This document shows, one piece after another, positions 1 through 6,865 of a stretch of DNA of 57,555 nucleotides. Position 1 is the first letter of the stretch, and each line of letters begins with the position of its first letter. The translations under genes and the position numbers were made by a program. The notes beneath the pieces were generated by a model. The model saw nothing but the letters and a program-made list of their open reading frames with translations, ran no database searches and was not told where the DNA came from. This stretch comes from a virus, in the IMG/VR virus record IMGVR_UViG_3300044251_000011, positions 1-57,555 of that record. One strand, given 5' to 3'.

Positions 1-127
1 GCACAGTCCACCGGCGGCCGGTTCACCAGGCGGCGGACCTCAGCCAGCGTGGCCTCCAGCGCCATGATCCGGTCATGGTCGGTCTTGGTGGTCGAGCGCA
101 ACAGGTCCCGCTCGGCCTCAGCCTCGG
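1..127. repeat. 127-bp direct terminal repeat (copy 1), contig circularisation overlap
   Basis: These 127 bases are identical to 57429-57555. The length equals a common maximum assembly k-mer, and a gene reads in frame through the join, so this is best read as the overlap of a circular assembly rather than a physical end. Unit length is therefore 57,428 bp. Confidence 0.95.
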
Positions 128-212
128 TCAGCGCGACCGATCCTGACAGTTCAACGTCAACGGTCACGGTCACCCGTGACCCTCGGATCTCGTCCATCGT
201 CCTGACCCTCAT
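1..212 (-). CDS. Hypothetical protein, N-terminal part (gene spans the circle join)
   Basis: N-terminal 70 codons of a 102-residue protein whose C-terminal part lies at 57428-57332. ATG at 212 follows GGGGAGG with good spacing; an in-frame ATG at 197 is the alternative. The protein starts MRVRTMDEIRG and has a beta-rich start followed by a probable helical segment (LTEAEAERDLLRSTTK, then LEATLAEVRRLV). I do not recognise a family. Its stop overlaps the GTG of the large replication protein (GTGA at 57335-57332), so it is the first gene of that operon, with a promoter at 283-312. An operator palindrome (143-160) lies inside the coding region. Confidence 0.75.
   Translation of the reverse strand, partial: MRVRTMDEIRGSRVTVTVDVELSGSVALTEAEAERDLLRSTTKTDHDRIMALEATLAEVRRLVNRPPVDC
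143..160. promoter_or_regulatory. Operator palindrome, intragenic
   Basis: CTGAC-AGTTCAAC-GTCAA, one mismatch in the left arm of the TTGAC-N8-GTCAA consensus. It lies inside the first gene of the replication operon, without a -10 at the expected distance, so it would act as a roadblock or binding site rather than as a promoter. Confidence 0.6.
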
Positions 213-282
213 GTTGCGGACCTCCCCGTCCTAGTTGTACCAGGCGAGGGGACCGAAGTCCCCCCGCCCGGGTTGTGTTGCC

Positions 283-312
283 ACCTTACAGCCTTGCCTT
301 CCGGGTGCGCAA
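283..312 (-). promoter_or_regulatory. Promoter for the replication operon
   Basis: On the minus strand TTGCGC (307-312), 18 bp, TAAGGT (283-288). The -10 matches the phage early-promoter consensus; the operator palindrome is absent here. It lies between the helicase stop (315) and the gene starting at 212. Confidence 0.5.
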
Positions 313-314
313 GC

Positions 315-2021
315 CTACAGCCGAACGCCCAGCTTCTTGACCGCGCGGCGGCCGGAGATCCGGGTGATCAGGTCGGCCGCGTCGCCCTGGGTCTTCACCA
401 GGTGGACCTTGCTCTCCGGCAGTCCCTCGCGGACCAGGCGGCCCCGCTGGAGCACGCTCGCCGGTGCGTTGCGCCAGCGCGCGTCCCGCTCGGCCAGCCG
501 CTGGAACGCCTTGGCCCGGTCCTCACCGATGCCCATCGCCCAGTCGCTGGGGATCTCCTCGTGGAGAACCTTGACCTTGCCGTTCTCGTACGCGGCCAGC
601 TTCCAGGCGTCCACGCCGTCCGGCACCATCACCACGATCTCCTTGCCAGCGCCCAGGACCCACGCCGGGCCGACCGGGAGCCAGGAGAGCCGGGACGCGC
701 CGAACACGTCCACCCGGCCGCCCCCGCTGGCGCGGCAGTTCTCGTGCCGGTGCTCGCCCTCGTTGGTCGCGCTCACGGGGAGGTAGCGAGAGCACAGCGA
801 GCACCGGTGCTCCTCGACCTCGCACGGCTCCCCGCACGTCGGGCACGGCTGGCGCTCCGGCTCGCCCTCCTTCTTCTGGCGGCCCTCGTCCAGCTCCAGG
901 CCCAGGTCCACGTACCCCACGAACTCGTGCCGCTTGCTCGCGCCCACCAGGTCCAGGATCAACAGGTCTTTCTTGCCCGGGTGGAGCCGCGTCCCCCGGC
1001 CGATCATCTGGACGTACAGGCCGTGGAACTTGGTCGGCCGCGCGACGATCACGCACGAGATCGAGGGCTCGTCAAACCCCTCGGTCAGAACGCCGCAGTT
1101 GACCAGGACCCAGGTCTCCCCGGTCTTGAGCCGCCGGAGCATCGCGCGGCGCTCCTCGGTCGGGGTCGTGCCGTCCAGCGCCTCGGCGGCCACGCCGCGT
1201 GCCCGGAGAGCACCGGCCAGCGCGTGCGCCGTCGCCACGGTCGGGGTGAACGCCACGGCCTTGCGGTCGCTGGCGTGCTCCACGTAGGCGTCCGCGATCT
1301 GGACGATTGCGCCGGACTCCTCCATCTCCCGGCCCAGGTCGCCCTCGGAGAAGTCGCCCCCGCGCTTGCCGACCTGGCGCATGTCCATGTCGGTCTCGAC
1401 CACGATCGAGGGGAGGATGGGCACCAGGTACCCGCCCTCGTGGCCGTCCTTGCCCTTCTTGCCGTTGCCGTAGATCGCCTCGCGGATCGACATGAAGGCG
1501 GCCAGCTTCTCCCAGACGCCCAGGGTCTTCTTGTCCCGCTCGGGCGTGGCCGTGAACCCGACCGTGAGCGGGCCGTACGAGTTGAACGAGCCGAGCCCCT
1601 TCAGAACCTTGGTCCAGCTCGGGGCCGGTGCGTGGTGCGCCTCGTCAACCCAGATCGTGCCGAACGGCGAGCGGCGCGCGGCCTCCACGAGCTGGGCCAG
1701 CCGCCGGTCCACCTGGGCGGTCTGGACCGAGGCCACGACCACATCGGCGTCCACCTCGTTCTCCCCGGCCTTGACCACCCCGGCGGACAGCTCGGGGGCC
1801 ACCATGCCGATCTTCTCGATGGTCTGGCGGGCCAGTTCGTCCCGGTGCACCAGCACCAGCGAGCGGCCCCGGGTAGCCCGCTCCTTGATCCCGTGGCTGA
1901 ACACCACGGTCTTCCCCGTTCCGGTCGGCAGTACGACCAGCGGACGCCTCACGCCCTCGCGCTCCGCCTGCTCGATACCGTCCAGCGCTTCCCGCTGGTA
2001 GGGCCGCAATCCGAGTGCCAT
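315..2021 (-). CDS. SF2 DNA helicase (DEAD/DEAH family)
   Basis: 568-residue superfamily-2 helicase, expected to unwind DNA using ATP during phage replication or recombination. Visible motifs: Walker A PTGTGKT near residues 32-38, DEAH at 126-129, the TAT motif III (GFTATPERD) near 155, and motif VI QMIGRGTRLHPGK near 350. A C-terminal Cys4 knuckle (CPTCGEPC...CSLC, about 395-412) is probably a zinc finger, followed by about 150 residues of unknown fold. ATG at 2021 follows AAGGA/GGAG and lies about 24 nt below the start predicted from the promoter at 2052-2080. It resembles the RecG/XPB-like helicases common in actinophages; the exact role is inferred. Confidence 0.92.
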   Translation of the reverse strand: MALGLRPYQREALDGIEQAEREGVRRPLVVLPTGTGKTVVFSHGIKERATRGRSLVLVHRDELARQTIEKIGMVAPELSAGVVKAGENEVDADVVVASVQTAQVDRRLAQLVEAARRSPFGTIWVDEAHHAPAPSWTKVLKGLGSFNSYGPLTVGFTATPERDKKTLGVWEKLAAFMSIREAIYGNGKKGKDGHEGGYLVPILPSIVVETDMDMRQVGKRGGDFSEGDLGREMEESGAIVQIADAYVEHASDRKAVAFTPTVATAHALAGALRARGVAAEALDGTTPTEERRAMLRRLKTGETWVLVNCGVLTEGFDEPSISCVIVARPTKFHGLYVQMIGRGTRLHPGKKDLLILDLVGASKRHEFVGYVDLGLELDEGRQKKEGEPERQPCPTCGEPCEVEEHRCSLCSRYLPVSATNEGEHRHENCRASGGGRVDVFGASRLSWLPVGPAWVLGAGKEIVVMVPDGVDAWKLAAYENGKVKVLHEEIPSDWAMGIGEDRAKAFQRLAERDARWRNAPASVLQRGRLVREGLPESKVHLVKTQGDAADLITRISGRRAVKKLGVRL

Positions 2022-2051
2022 CTCCGATGTCCTTCCGTCTCTGTGTCTTAG

Positions 2052-2080
2052 ACCTTACCGTCACAACTGCAAGGTGTCAA
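2052..2080 (-). promoter_or_regulatory. Early promoter for the SF2 helicase
   Basis: Minus strand TTGACA (2075-2080), 17 bp, TAAGGT (2052-2057). It has only the left half (TTGAC) of the operator palindrome, so it may escape the repressor proposed for other early promoters. Confidence 0.75.
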
Positions 2081-2086
2081 ACGAGA

Positions 2087-2122
2087 AGGCCCGGCCCGCC
2101 CGGGGAGGGGCAGACCGGGCCT
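2087..2122 (-). terminator. Hairpin terminator below gene 2126-2467
   Basis: AGGCCCGG (2087-2094) pairs with CCGGGCCT (2115-2122); followed on the minus strand by TCTCG, so T-poor. It separates the upstream operon from the helicase promoter. Confidence 0.5.
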
Positions 2123-2125
2123 GGG

Positions 2126-2467
2126 TCAGTCGGCGGTCTCGGGCTCCGGCTCGGCCAGCTTGGCCGGGTCCGGCGTGGGCCACAGGTCGGCCGTCTCGGT
2201 CACGACCTTGACCCACTCCACCACGCGGTTGTCGCGGGCCAGCCACTTGGCGACAGCGCCCCAGCCAGCGCCCTGGGGCGTGGAGCCCCCGCCGCTCACG
2301 TACCAGGTGCCCCCGGCCTTCAGCATCGTGTACGTGAACACCTTGGGCGTCGCACGGCCACGGGTCGTGTCGAGATCGGTCTGGCCCATCCCGGCGTAAC
2401 TGATGCCGAACAGCAGGACGGTCCCGTTCGGGACTCGGCTGTTGTCCAGCTCGAACTTGACAGGCAT
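2126..2467 (-). CDS. Conserved phage hypothetical, WYV-type fold
   Basis: 113 residues. The middle reads NGTVLLFGISYAGMG...FTYTMLKAGGTWYVSGGG and ends AVAKWLARDNRVVEWVKV. The same pattern (NGsV, fxY, lWYVTG, dWL) appears in the protein at 4700-5176, so the two look like paralogues. Short actinophage proteins with this WYV-G pattern are common and have no known function. It sits downstream of the putative ssDNA-binding gene, with a hairpin (2492-2525) between. Confidence 0.75.
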   Translation of the reverse strand: MPVKFELDNSRVPNGTVLLFGISYAGMGQTDLDTTRGRATPKVFTYTMLKAGGTWYVSGGGSTPQGAGWGAVAKWLARDNRVVEWVKVVTETADLWPTPDPAKLAEPEPETAD

Positions 2468-2491
2468 TCGTCAACCTTCCTGGGAACGGCC

Positions 2492-2525
2492 GGAGCCGCC
2501 CGGCCCCGAGGGACCGGACGGCTCC
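2492..2525 (-). terminator. Hairpin below the putative ssDNA-binding gene
   Basis: GGAGCCGCCCGG (2492-2503) pairs with CCGGACGGCTCC (2514-2525) with one mismatch. No T-run, so attenuation or mRNA end stabilisation is possible. Confidence 0.4.
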
Positions 2526-2544
2526 AGGTGCGTGGCGAGTCGGG

Positions 2545-2988
2545 TCAGGCGCTCGCGCGCTTGATCGCCACGCCGTACTTGTTGATCGGCTGGCCCTTCT
2601 TGGTCTGGCCCTTGCCCAGGAACTTGAACGCCATCGTGTCGCCCAGCGACGGGTTGGCCTCCTCGATCCCCTTGCGGAGCAGGAAGGCGTAACCGGTCAC
2701 GCGCATCACGCGGGTGTCGTCGCCCTCCTTCACCTCGACCTTGATCACCGGGACCATCGGGTCCTGGCCCGGGAGAGCGAAGTCGGACTTGGCCTGGCCG
2801 ATGCCCACGACCTTGCCCACGATGCCCTCGCCCTTCTCGGTCGGCATCCACGCCTCGGACTCGTCGTCCTCGATGCCGTTCAGGAGGTCGTCGTCCCCGT
2901 TGTCCTCGGTGGCGAACATGCCCTCCAGCTCGGCCTCGGACGCGCCGGTGACCTTGCTGCTCTTGCCGGTGGTGGCGGTGCCAGCCAT
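2545..2988 (-). CDS. Putative single-stranded-DNA-binding protein
   Basis: 147 residues. An acidic, low-complexity N-terminus (about 1-45) precedes a region that reads like a small beta-barrel: EGIVGKVVGIGQAKSDF, VPVIKVEVKEG, RVMRVTGYAFLLRKGI, then DTMAFKFLGKGQTKKG. This order (strand, ligand loop, tkkGqpinkYgV ending) resembles phage OB-fold ssDNA-binding proteins, and the neighbours are an exonuclease and helicase. The assignment is inference; no diagnostic motif is visible. ATG at 2988 has only a weak AAGAGA upstream. The mRNA would begin near 3348 and carry a 360-nt leader with a tRNA-like element. Confidence 0.6.
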   Translation of the reverse strand: MAGTATTGKSSKVTGASEAELEGMFATEDNGDDDLLNGIEDDESEAWMPTEKGEGIVGKVVGIGQAKSDFALPGQDPMVPVIKVEVKEGDDTRVMRVTGYAFLLRKGIEEANPSLGDTMAFKFLGKGQTKKGQPINKYGVAIKRASA

Positions 2989-3348
2989 GTCGATCTCTTT
3001 TCTCTCTTTACGCGCTCAGGGACCTTGTGGCCCTGGCTTGGTACGACCCGTCCGGACCTGGCCTAAGCCTCGTGGCCCGGACGGGCCGAGTGGATTCTGG
3101 AGGGCCACTCCCCCAGGCCGTTAGGTAAGGCCCACACCAAGGTTCGCCCGCGTCACGACTGCTCACCCGGGGGTGGATCGTGTACGACCTGCCGCTTACC
3201 TCGAACTCGTTTCGGTCGCGCCCCGCCGTGGACTCGAACCACGGTGTCCCTCATCCGGCAATCTTGGGATGACAACTGCCTATCCAGGGGCCGCCCGTCT
3301 TTCCGGGCTGTCCAGTGCGCCTCGGCCTTGCGGGCCTCAGCTCTCACA
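2989..3348 (-). other. Long untranslated leader with tRNA-like and hairpin structures
   Basis: About 360 nt between the promoter at 3355-3383 and the ATG at 2988, with no convincing coding frame. It holds a GCCCG/CGGGC hairpin near 3294-3309, the tRNA-like element (3219-3291) and several GC-rich inverted repeats near 3050-3110. It is the only gene-free stretch above 300 bases in the window. Confidence 0.5.
3219..3291 (-). tRNA. tRNA-like element (perfect T-arm, degenerate rest; possible tRNA or attP remnant)
   Basis: On the minus strand a perfect T-arm (CGTGG-TTCGAGT-CCACG) ends exactly 53 nt after a GCCCC that pairs with GGGGC at the correct acceptor position, giving a canonical 72-nt spacing plus a G discriminator; CCA is not encoded (CGA follows). 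Acceptor pairs 6-67 and 7-66 fail, and I cannot draw a standard D-arm and anticodon arm. A GGCAG/TTGCC stem encloses ATCCCAA, which would place CCC (Gly) in an anticodon-like loop. It could be a degenerate tRNA, a tRNA-like leader, or an attachment-site copy of a host tRNA 3' end. Confidence 0.4.
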
Positions 3349-3354
3349 GGTATT

Positions 3355-3383
3355 ACCTTACAGGGTAGACGGCAAAGTGTCTA
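3355..3383 (-). promoter_or_regulatory. Early promoter with variant operator
   Basis: Minus strand TAGACA (3378-3383), 17 bp, TAAGGT (3355-3360). The upstream part is itself a palindrome of the same geometry as the main operator but with a different arm: TAGAC-N8-GTCTA (3366-3383). The exonuclease stop codon lies in it. Confidence 0.65.
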
Positions 3384-4508
3384 CTTGGGGTCGGCCTTGA
3401 TCTTCAGCTCCTTGGGGACCGAGATCGTCATGCGCCGGTATCGACTGCTCACGGTCACGGCCTCGGCCACCTCGGGGTACAGCGTCCGGAGCGCGTCCAC
3501 GTCCACCCGCTTGGAGCTGACCTCGGGGTACCCGACGATCTTCCGCTCCCCGAGGTAGGCCGCGCCAGCGCCGCCGGTCCAGTCGCGGAACTGGTTCTTG
3601 ATCGTGGTCAGCCGCTTGTCCGCCAGCTCGGCGGCCACCTTGGCCTCCTGGTACTCCTTCAGCCAGTCCTCCGTGATGCCCCCGCCGGGCAGCTCCACCG
3701 AGGGCGTGATCACCGTGGGGTTCTGCTCCTTCAGCAAGTCCTCGGTGATCGGGTGCGAGTAGTCGTGCATCGGGATCTCGTCGCCCAGGACGTGCACCTC
3801 CCAGAACCGATCGGCGGCGGCCACCATCTCCCCGAACCAGTCAGGATCGAAGTGCACCTCCACCGTGAAGAACTGGCGGGACCGGTCGATGTGGAAGCAA
3901 CCCAGGTAGCCCACGGGAAGGCCCAGGATGCCCATCTGCCACTGGATCTGAGCCTGGTAGGCCAGGGGAGCGGAACCCGTCCCACGGCCGCCAGGGCGGA
4001 TCGTGCCGGACTCCCAGTGCTCATCGTCCCCGGCCGTCTTGCACTCGATCACGGCCTCGGCTTTCCAGCTCCTGGGCTTGCACGCGAACCGGTCCGGGGT
4101 CACCCGGATGTACGGCTTGTCGGTCATCGCCCACAGGCCCCCGCCGAACCGCGAGACCATGCCGATCTCCTCGGCGGTCTTGCGGGCCACGACCTCCTCC
4201 AGCCGGTGGCCCCACTCGATCGGAGCGCCGGTCAGCTCCACGTCCGGCTCGGTCCGCTTCTTCTTGTTCCAGATCGACATCGCGGTCTCGTGCTCGTTCA
4301 CCCCGATGAGCGCCCCGACCTCGGAGCCGCCCACGCCATCGCGGCGAGCGGCCAGCCACGGGCCGCGTCCGGCGCACTCGGGGAGGATCAGACGGCTCGG
4401 TGCCGAGCGCGGACTGGCGAACCGGTGGACGGGATGGGGGCACGCGAGGCGGCCCCCGGAGCGGGCCAGGTAACGCTCTACCTGGCCCGCCTCGGTGGTG
4501 ATCGTCAT
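3381..4508 (-). CDS. YqaJ-like viral recombinase / exonuclease
   Basis: 375 residues, PD-(D/E)xK nuclease of the lambda exonuclease/YqaJ group, which degrades one strand at double-strand ends to allow single-strand annealing. Visible signatures: GVGGSEVGALIGVN near the start of the domain, IEWGHRLEEVVARKTAEEIG, TPDRF (catalytic D), AVIECKTAG (catalytic ExK), then AYQAQIQWQMGILG. The first 45 residues are extra. ATG at 4508 overlaps the upstream stop (ATGA). It belongs with the putative ssDNA-binding protein and RuvC-like gene as a recombination module. Confidence 0.9.
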   Translation of the reverse strand: MTITTEAGQVERYLARSGGRLACPHPVHRFASPRSAPSRLILPECAGRGPWLAARRDGVGGSEVGALIGVNEHETAMSIWNKKKRTEPDVELTGAPIEWGHRLEEVVARKTAEEIGMVSRFGGGLWAMTDKPYIRVTPDRFACKPRSWKAEAVIECKTAGDDEHWESGTIRPGGRGTGSAPLAYQAQIQWQMGILGLPVGYLGCFHIDRSRQFFTVEVHFDPDWFGEMVAAADRFWEVHVLGDEIPMHDYSHPITEDLLKEQNPTVITPSVELPGGGITEDWLKEYQEAKVAAELADKRLTTIKNQFRDWTGGAGAAYLGERKIVGYPEVSSKRVDVDALRTLYPEVAEAVTVSSRYRRMTISVPKELKIKADPK

Positions 4509-4696
4509 GGCTGGTTGACCTCCACGGTCACGGTGATCTCGGTCGGCCACGGGCCGGTCAGACCGGCCTCGCGGAGTTTGTCCTTCCGGACGTACAGGTT
4601 GGACACGGCCTGGCCCAGCCGGTCCGGCGCGGCGTACATGACCGCGCCCTTGGTCTCCTTGACGAACGGGAGCACCACGGCGACCTTGACACTCAT
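4505..4696 (-). CDS. Small hypothetical protein in recombination operon
   Basis: 63 residues, MSVKVAVVLPFVKETKGAVM..., with alternating beta-type stretches ending TEITVTVEVNQP. It resembles small actinophage proteins found beside exonuclease genes, of unknown role. Its stop overlaps the exonuclease ATG by ATGA, so translation is coupled. Confidence 0.75.
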   Translation of the reverse strand: MSVKVAVVLPFVKETKGAVMYAAPDRLGQAVSNLYVRKDKLREAGLTGPWPTEITVTVEVNQP

Positions 4697-4699
4697 CTG

Positions 4700-5176
4700 T
4701 CAGCCCCCGTAACCACGGCGGGTGGCCCGGAGGAACGGGTCCGCGTCGCCCCGGATGCCCTCCAGGAGAGCGCCCAGGTCGATGGCGCTGACCGAGGCCA
4801 CCTCCACGGACGCCAGCTCGAACTCCGCGAGCTGAGCGGCCATCTGGAGGCGGCGGCCCCCGGTGGTCAGCCAGTCGGCCAGGCCGTCCGAGCTGACCGC
4901 GTTCGGGGCGTTCTTGCCGGTGACGTACCAAAGGTCCCGGGTCTTGTACGCGATGAACGCGTACGGCTGGCTCCGGCCCAGGGTGACGGCCAGGCCCAGG
5001 ACGGACCCGTTCGCCAGCTCCCCGAAGTCGGGCAGCGCCGCCAGCTTCTCCAGCTCCTTGACCGCGCGGCTGGTACGGGCCTCGGTCTCGCGGTCGATCT
5101 CCTCCAGCGCCGCCAGGCGGTCCCGCTCGGCGGCTTCCAGCTCGCGCTCCAGCGCGGCCTTCCTGTTGCTGATCAT
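4700..5176 (-). CDS. Coiled-coil plus WYV-type hypothetical, paralogue of 2126-2467
   Basis: 158 residues. Residues 1-45 (RKAALERELEAAERDRLAALEEIDRE) are a strongly charged heptad-like helix. Residues about 50-100 repeat the pattern of the protein at 2126-2467 (NGSVLGLAVTLG, FIAYKTRDLWYVTGK, LADWL). The rest is helical and unrecognised. It is closely packed between the RuvC-like gene (7 nt) and the 63-residue gene (4 nt). Confidence 0.75.
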   Translation of the reverse strand: MISNRKAALERELEAAERDRLAALEEIDRETEARTSRAVKELEKLAALPDFGELANGSVLGLAVTLGRSQPYAFIAYKTRDLWYVTGKNAPNAVSSDGLADWLTTGGRRLQMAAQLAEFELASVEVASVSAIDLGALLEGIRGDADPFLRATRRGYGG

Positions 5177-5182
5177 CTCCGT

Positions 5183-5677
5183 CTAGCCTTCCATCTGGAT
5201 CTTGTCCAGCGATTCCCGCTGGACCTTGGGGAGCTGGAGAACCGGCTCGCCCATGTGGTCGTTGGCCCCGACCCACAACCACCAGGCGTCACACTGGTTG
5301 TCGTCGCGGAACTCCAGGTCCCCGCGCTTCAGGGCGGCCAGCGCCATCTCGGTCTTGCTCGCCCCTCCCCGCCCGGTGGCGAACTTCTTCAGGCTCGCCG
5401 GGGGCAGCGTGGCGTACTTCAGGCCCTCCTCGATCAGGGCCGCGCGGACCGCGCCGTGGACCATGCCCGTGATCCCGGCCGACATCGACCGGTTCAGGTA
5501 GCCCTCGATCAGCACGAGGTCCGAATCCCGGACGTACTCGATCACCCGCTTGGCGATCTCCGGGAGCCGGAGGTCTCGGGCCTCGCGGGGCTTGATCAGG
5601 TGCGTGCACGCGGCCCCCTCGACCGTGTGACACACCCCGGTCCCCGTCATCGAGAGATCGAGGCCCGAGACCTTCAT
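5183..5677 (-). CDS. RuvC-like Holliday-junction resolvase
   Basis: 164 residues, RNase H-fold nuclease of the RuvC type, expected to resolve recombination or replication junctions before packaging. The pattern is complete: GLDLSMTGTGV (first catalytic Asp), DLVLIEGYLNRSMSAG (catalytic Glu), ATGRGGASKTEMALAALK (basic helix), and DDNQCDAWWLWVGA (last acidic residues). Length matches the family. ATG at 5677 overlaps the upstream stop as TGATG. Confidence 0.9.
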   Translation of the reverse strand: MKVSGLDLSMTGTGVCHTVEGAACTHLIKPREARDLRLPEIAKRVIEYVRDSDLVLIEGYLNRSMSAGITGMVHGAVRAALIEEGLKYATLPPASLKKFATGRGGASKTEMALAALKRGDLEFRDDNQCDAWWLWVGANDHMGEPVLQLPKVQRESLDKIQMEG

Positions 5678-6045
5678 CAGGCCCGCCCGTCGTACGTCGC
5701 GTCCCCGTCCTCGTACGTACCCGGCATGGTGGCCGGGCCGCGCGAGGGGTCGGCCGCGTCGCGGATCTTGTTCAGGCGGTCCGGGAGCGCGTCCGGGGTG
5801 AGCGCCGCCTGGGCGATCTCGGCCACGGCGGGCTCGTTGCGGATCGTGTTCAGCTTGACCAGCAGCGCGGCCAGCTCCACCACGTCCATCTCCACGTGGA
5901 GGACGTGGAAGTCCGGAGTCAGCTCGAACTCCACGCACACGCGCGGCACGCCCTCCAGGATCGTCCGGCCGTCCACCGGGACCTCGGTGGTGATGTGGTC
6001 CCACTGGCGGAGGTTCAGATCCTTGACCTTGGTACGGATGTGCAT
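5677..6045 (-). CDS. Hypothetical protein, first gene of recombination operon
   Basis: 122 residues, MHIRTKVKDLNLRQWDHITTEVPVDGRT..., beta-rich for the first 60 residues, then a helix (VELAALLVKLNTIRN) and a disordered tail. No family recognised. It follows the promoter at 6084-6113 by about 32 nt and has a GAAGGGGCCGAG ribosome site. Confidence 0.75.
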   Translation of the reverse strand: MHIRTKVKDLNLRQWDHITTEVPVDGRTILEGVPRVCVEFELTPDFHVLHVEMDVVELAALLVKLNTIRNEPAVAEIAQAALTPDALPDRLNKIRDAADPSRGPATMPGTYEDGDATYDGRA

Positions 6046-6083
6046 CTCGGCCCCTTCCTGGGCTGTTGCTTGGTACTGGTGAA

Positions 6084-6113
6084 ACCTTACCGTACCGACT
6101 GCAAGGTATGCAA
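6084..6113 (-). promoter_or_regulatory. Promoter for the recombination operon
   Basis: Minus strand TTGCAT (6108-6113), 18 bp, TAAGGT (6084-6089). Operator palindrome absent, like 283-312. Confidence 0.65.
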
Positions 6114-6130
6114 CCCGGGGCCGGGACTTT

Positions 6131-6628
6131 CTAGTTCTTGCTGGTCAGCGCCTTGTGGACGTTCTCGGCCGTGGTCTGAACGGCGGCCATGCCGGACCAG
6201 CCGTGCTCGTCGTGGTTGGCGCTGGCGACCTCGCGGCCCCCGATCCACACCTCCACGTGCTCGTCGTCCGGCTGGCGGATCTCCAGCTCCTGGCCGGGGC
6301 CAGCGCTGGCGATAGGCCACGGGTACGCCAGGAGGCTGTCCAGCTCCCCGATCACCCGGTCCCGGGGCTGGAGTTCGTCGCGCTTCTCCAGCTCCTCCAC
6401 GTAGCGCCTGAGCCCGGCGGCCAGCGTGGTGGGCTCGCCCTCCATCAGGTCCAGGACGCCCTCCTGGTCCATCGAGATCGAGGCGTCCAGCATCTCGGCC
6501 ACGATCTCGCGGGACTCGCCGGTGTCGGCCATGCCCTCGCGGATCACGCGCTCGCGGACCAGGGCGCGCATCACGGTGTCCAGCTCGGTGGTCTCGGAGA
6601 GCCACTTCTCCAGGTCGATCCCGGTCAT
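6131..6628 (-). CDS. Hypothetical protein under operator-controlled promoter
   Basis: 165 residues, largely helical at the N-terminus (MTGIDLEKWLSETTELDTVMRALVRERV), ending EVWIGGREVASANHDEHGWSGMAAVQTTAENVHKAL. No family recognised. ATG at 6628 follows GGGGAGGTAGAG and lies about 34 nt below the promoter at 6669-6697. Confidence 0.8.
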   Translation of the reverse strand: MTGIDLEKWLSETTELDTVMRALVRERVIREGMADTGESREIVAEMLDASISMDQEGVLDLMEGEPTTLAAGLRRYVEELEKRDELQPRDRVIGELDSLLAYPWPIASAGPGQELEIRQPDDEHVEVWIGGREVASANHDEHGWSGMAAVQTTAENVHKALTSKN

Positions 6629-6668
6629 CTCTACCTCCCCTAACGGCGGGCCTCTCCCACTATCCATT

Positions 6669-6697
6669 ACATTACAGCCATGACTGTGACGTGTCAA
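6669..6697 (-). promoter_or_regulatory. Early promoter with operator
   Basis: Minus strand TTGACA (6692-6697), 17 bp, TAATGT (6669-6674). The operator TTGAC-N8-GTCAT occupies 6680-6697, so a bound protein would cover the -35 and most of the spacer. Confidence 0.85.
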
Positions 6698-6812
6698 CCC
6701 CGTACGCGACATCACTCCAGGAGATCCCATAGCGTCCGCCGCTGGCGTAGGGGTCTCTCCGCCACAACCGTGGGGCTGGCCCCGCCAGGAGCGCGCCTGG
6801 CCCTACACAAGC

Positions 6813-6847
6813 GCCAGCCCCGGCCCTCGGGGAGGGACGGGGCTGGC
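6813..6847 (-). terminator. Terminator hairpin below SprT-like ORF
   Basis: GCCAGCCCCG (6813-6822) pairs with CGGGGCTGGC (6838-6847), 15-nt loop; T-poor. It sits just after the stop at 6866 and could serve both strands. Confidence 0.55.
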
Positions 6848-6865
6848 CCGGCGCTAGCGGCCCGC

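Noticed and set aside
1-127. Physical terminal repeat of a T7-like genome
   Set aside because: The length equals an assembly k-mer and the sequence lies inside a gene.
273-2051. 592-codon plus-strand frame opposite the helicase
   Set aside because: Pro/Arg/Ala/His-rich antisense shadow of a clear SF2 helicase, typical of high-GC DNA.
3153-3347. 64-codon minus-strand frame in the leader
   Set aside because: Overlaps the tRNA-like element, no ribosome site, basic low-quality sequence.
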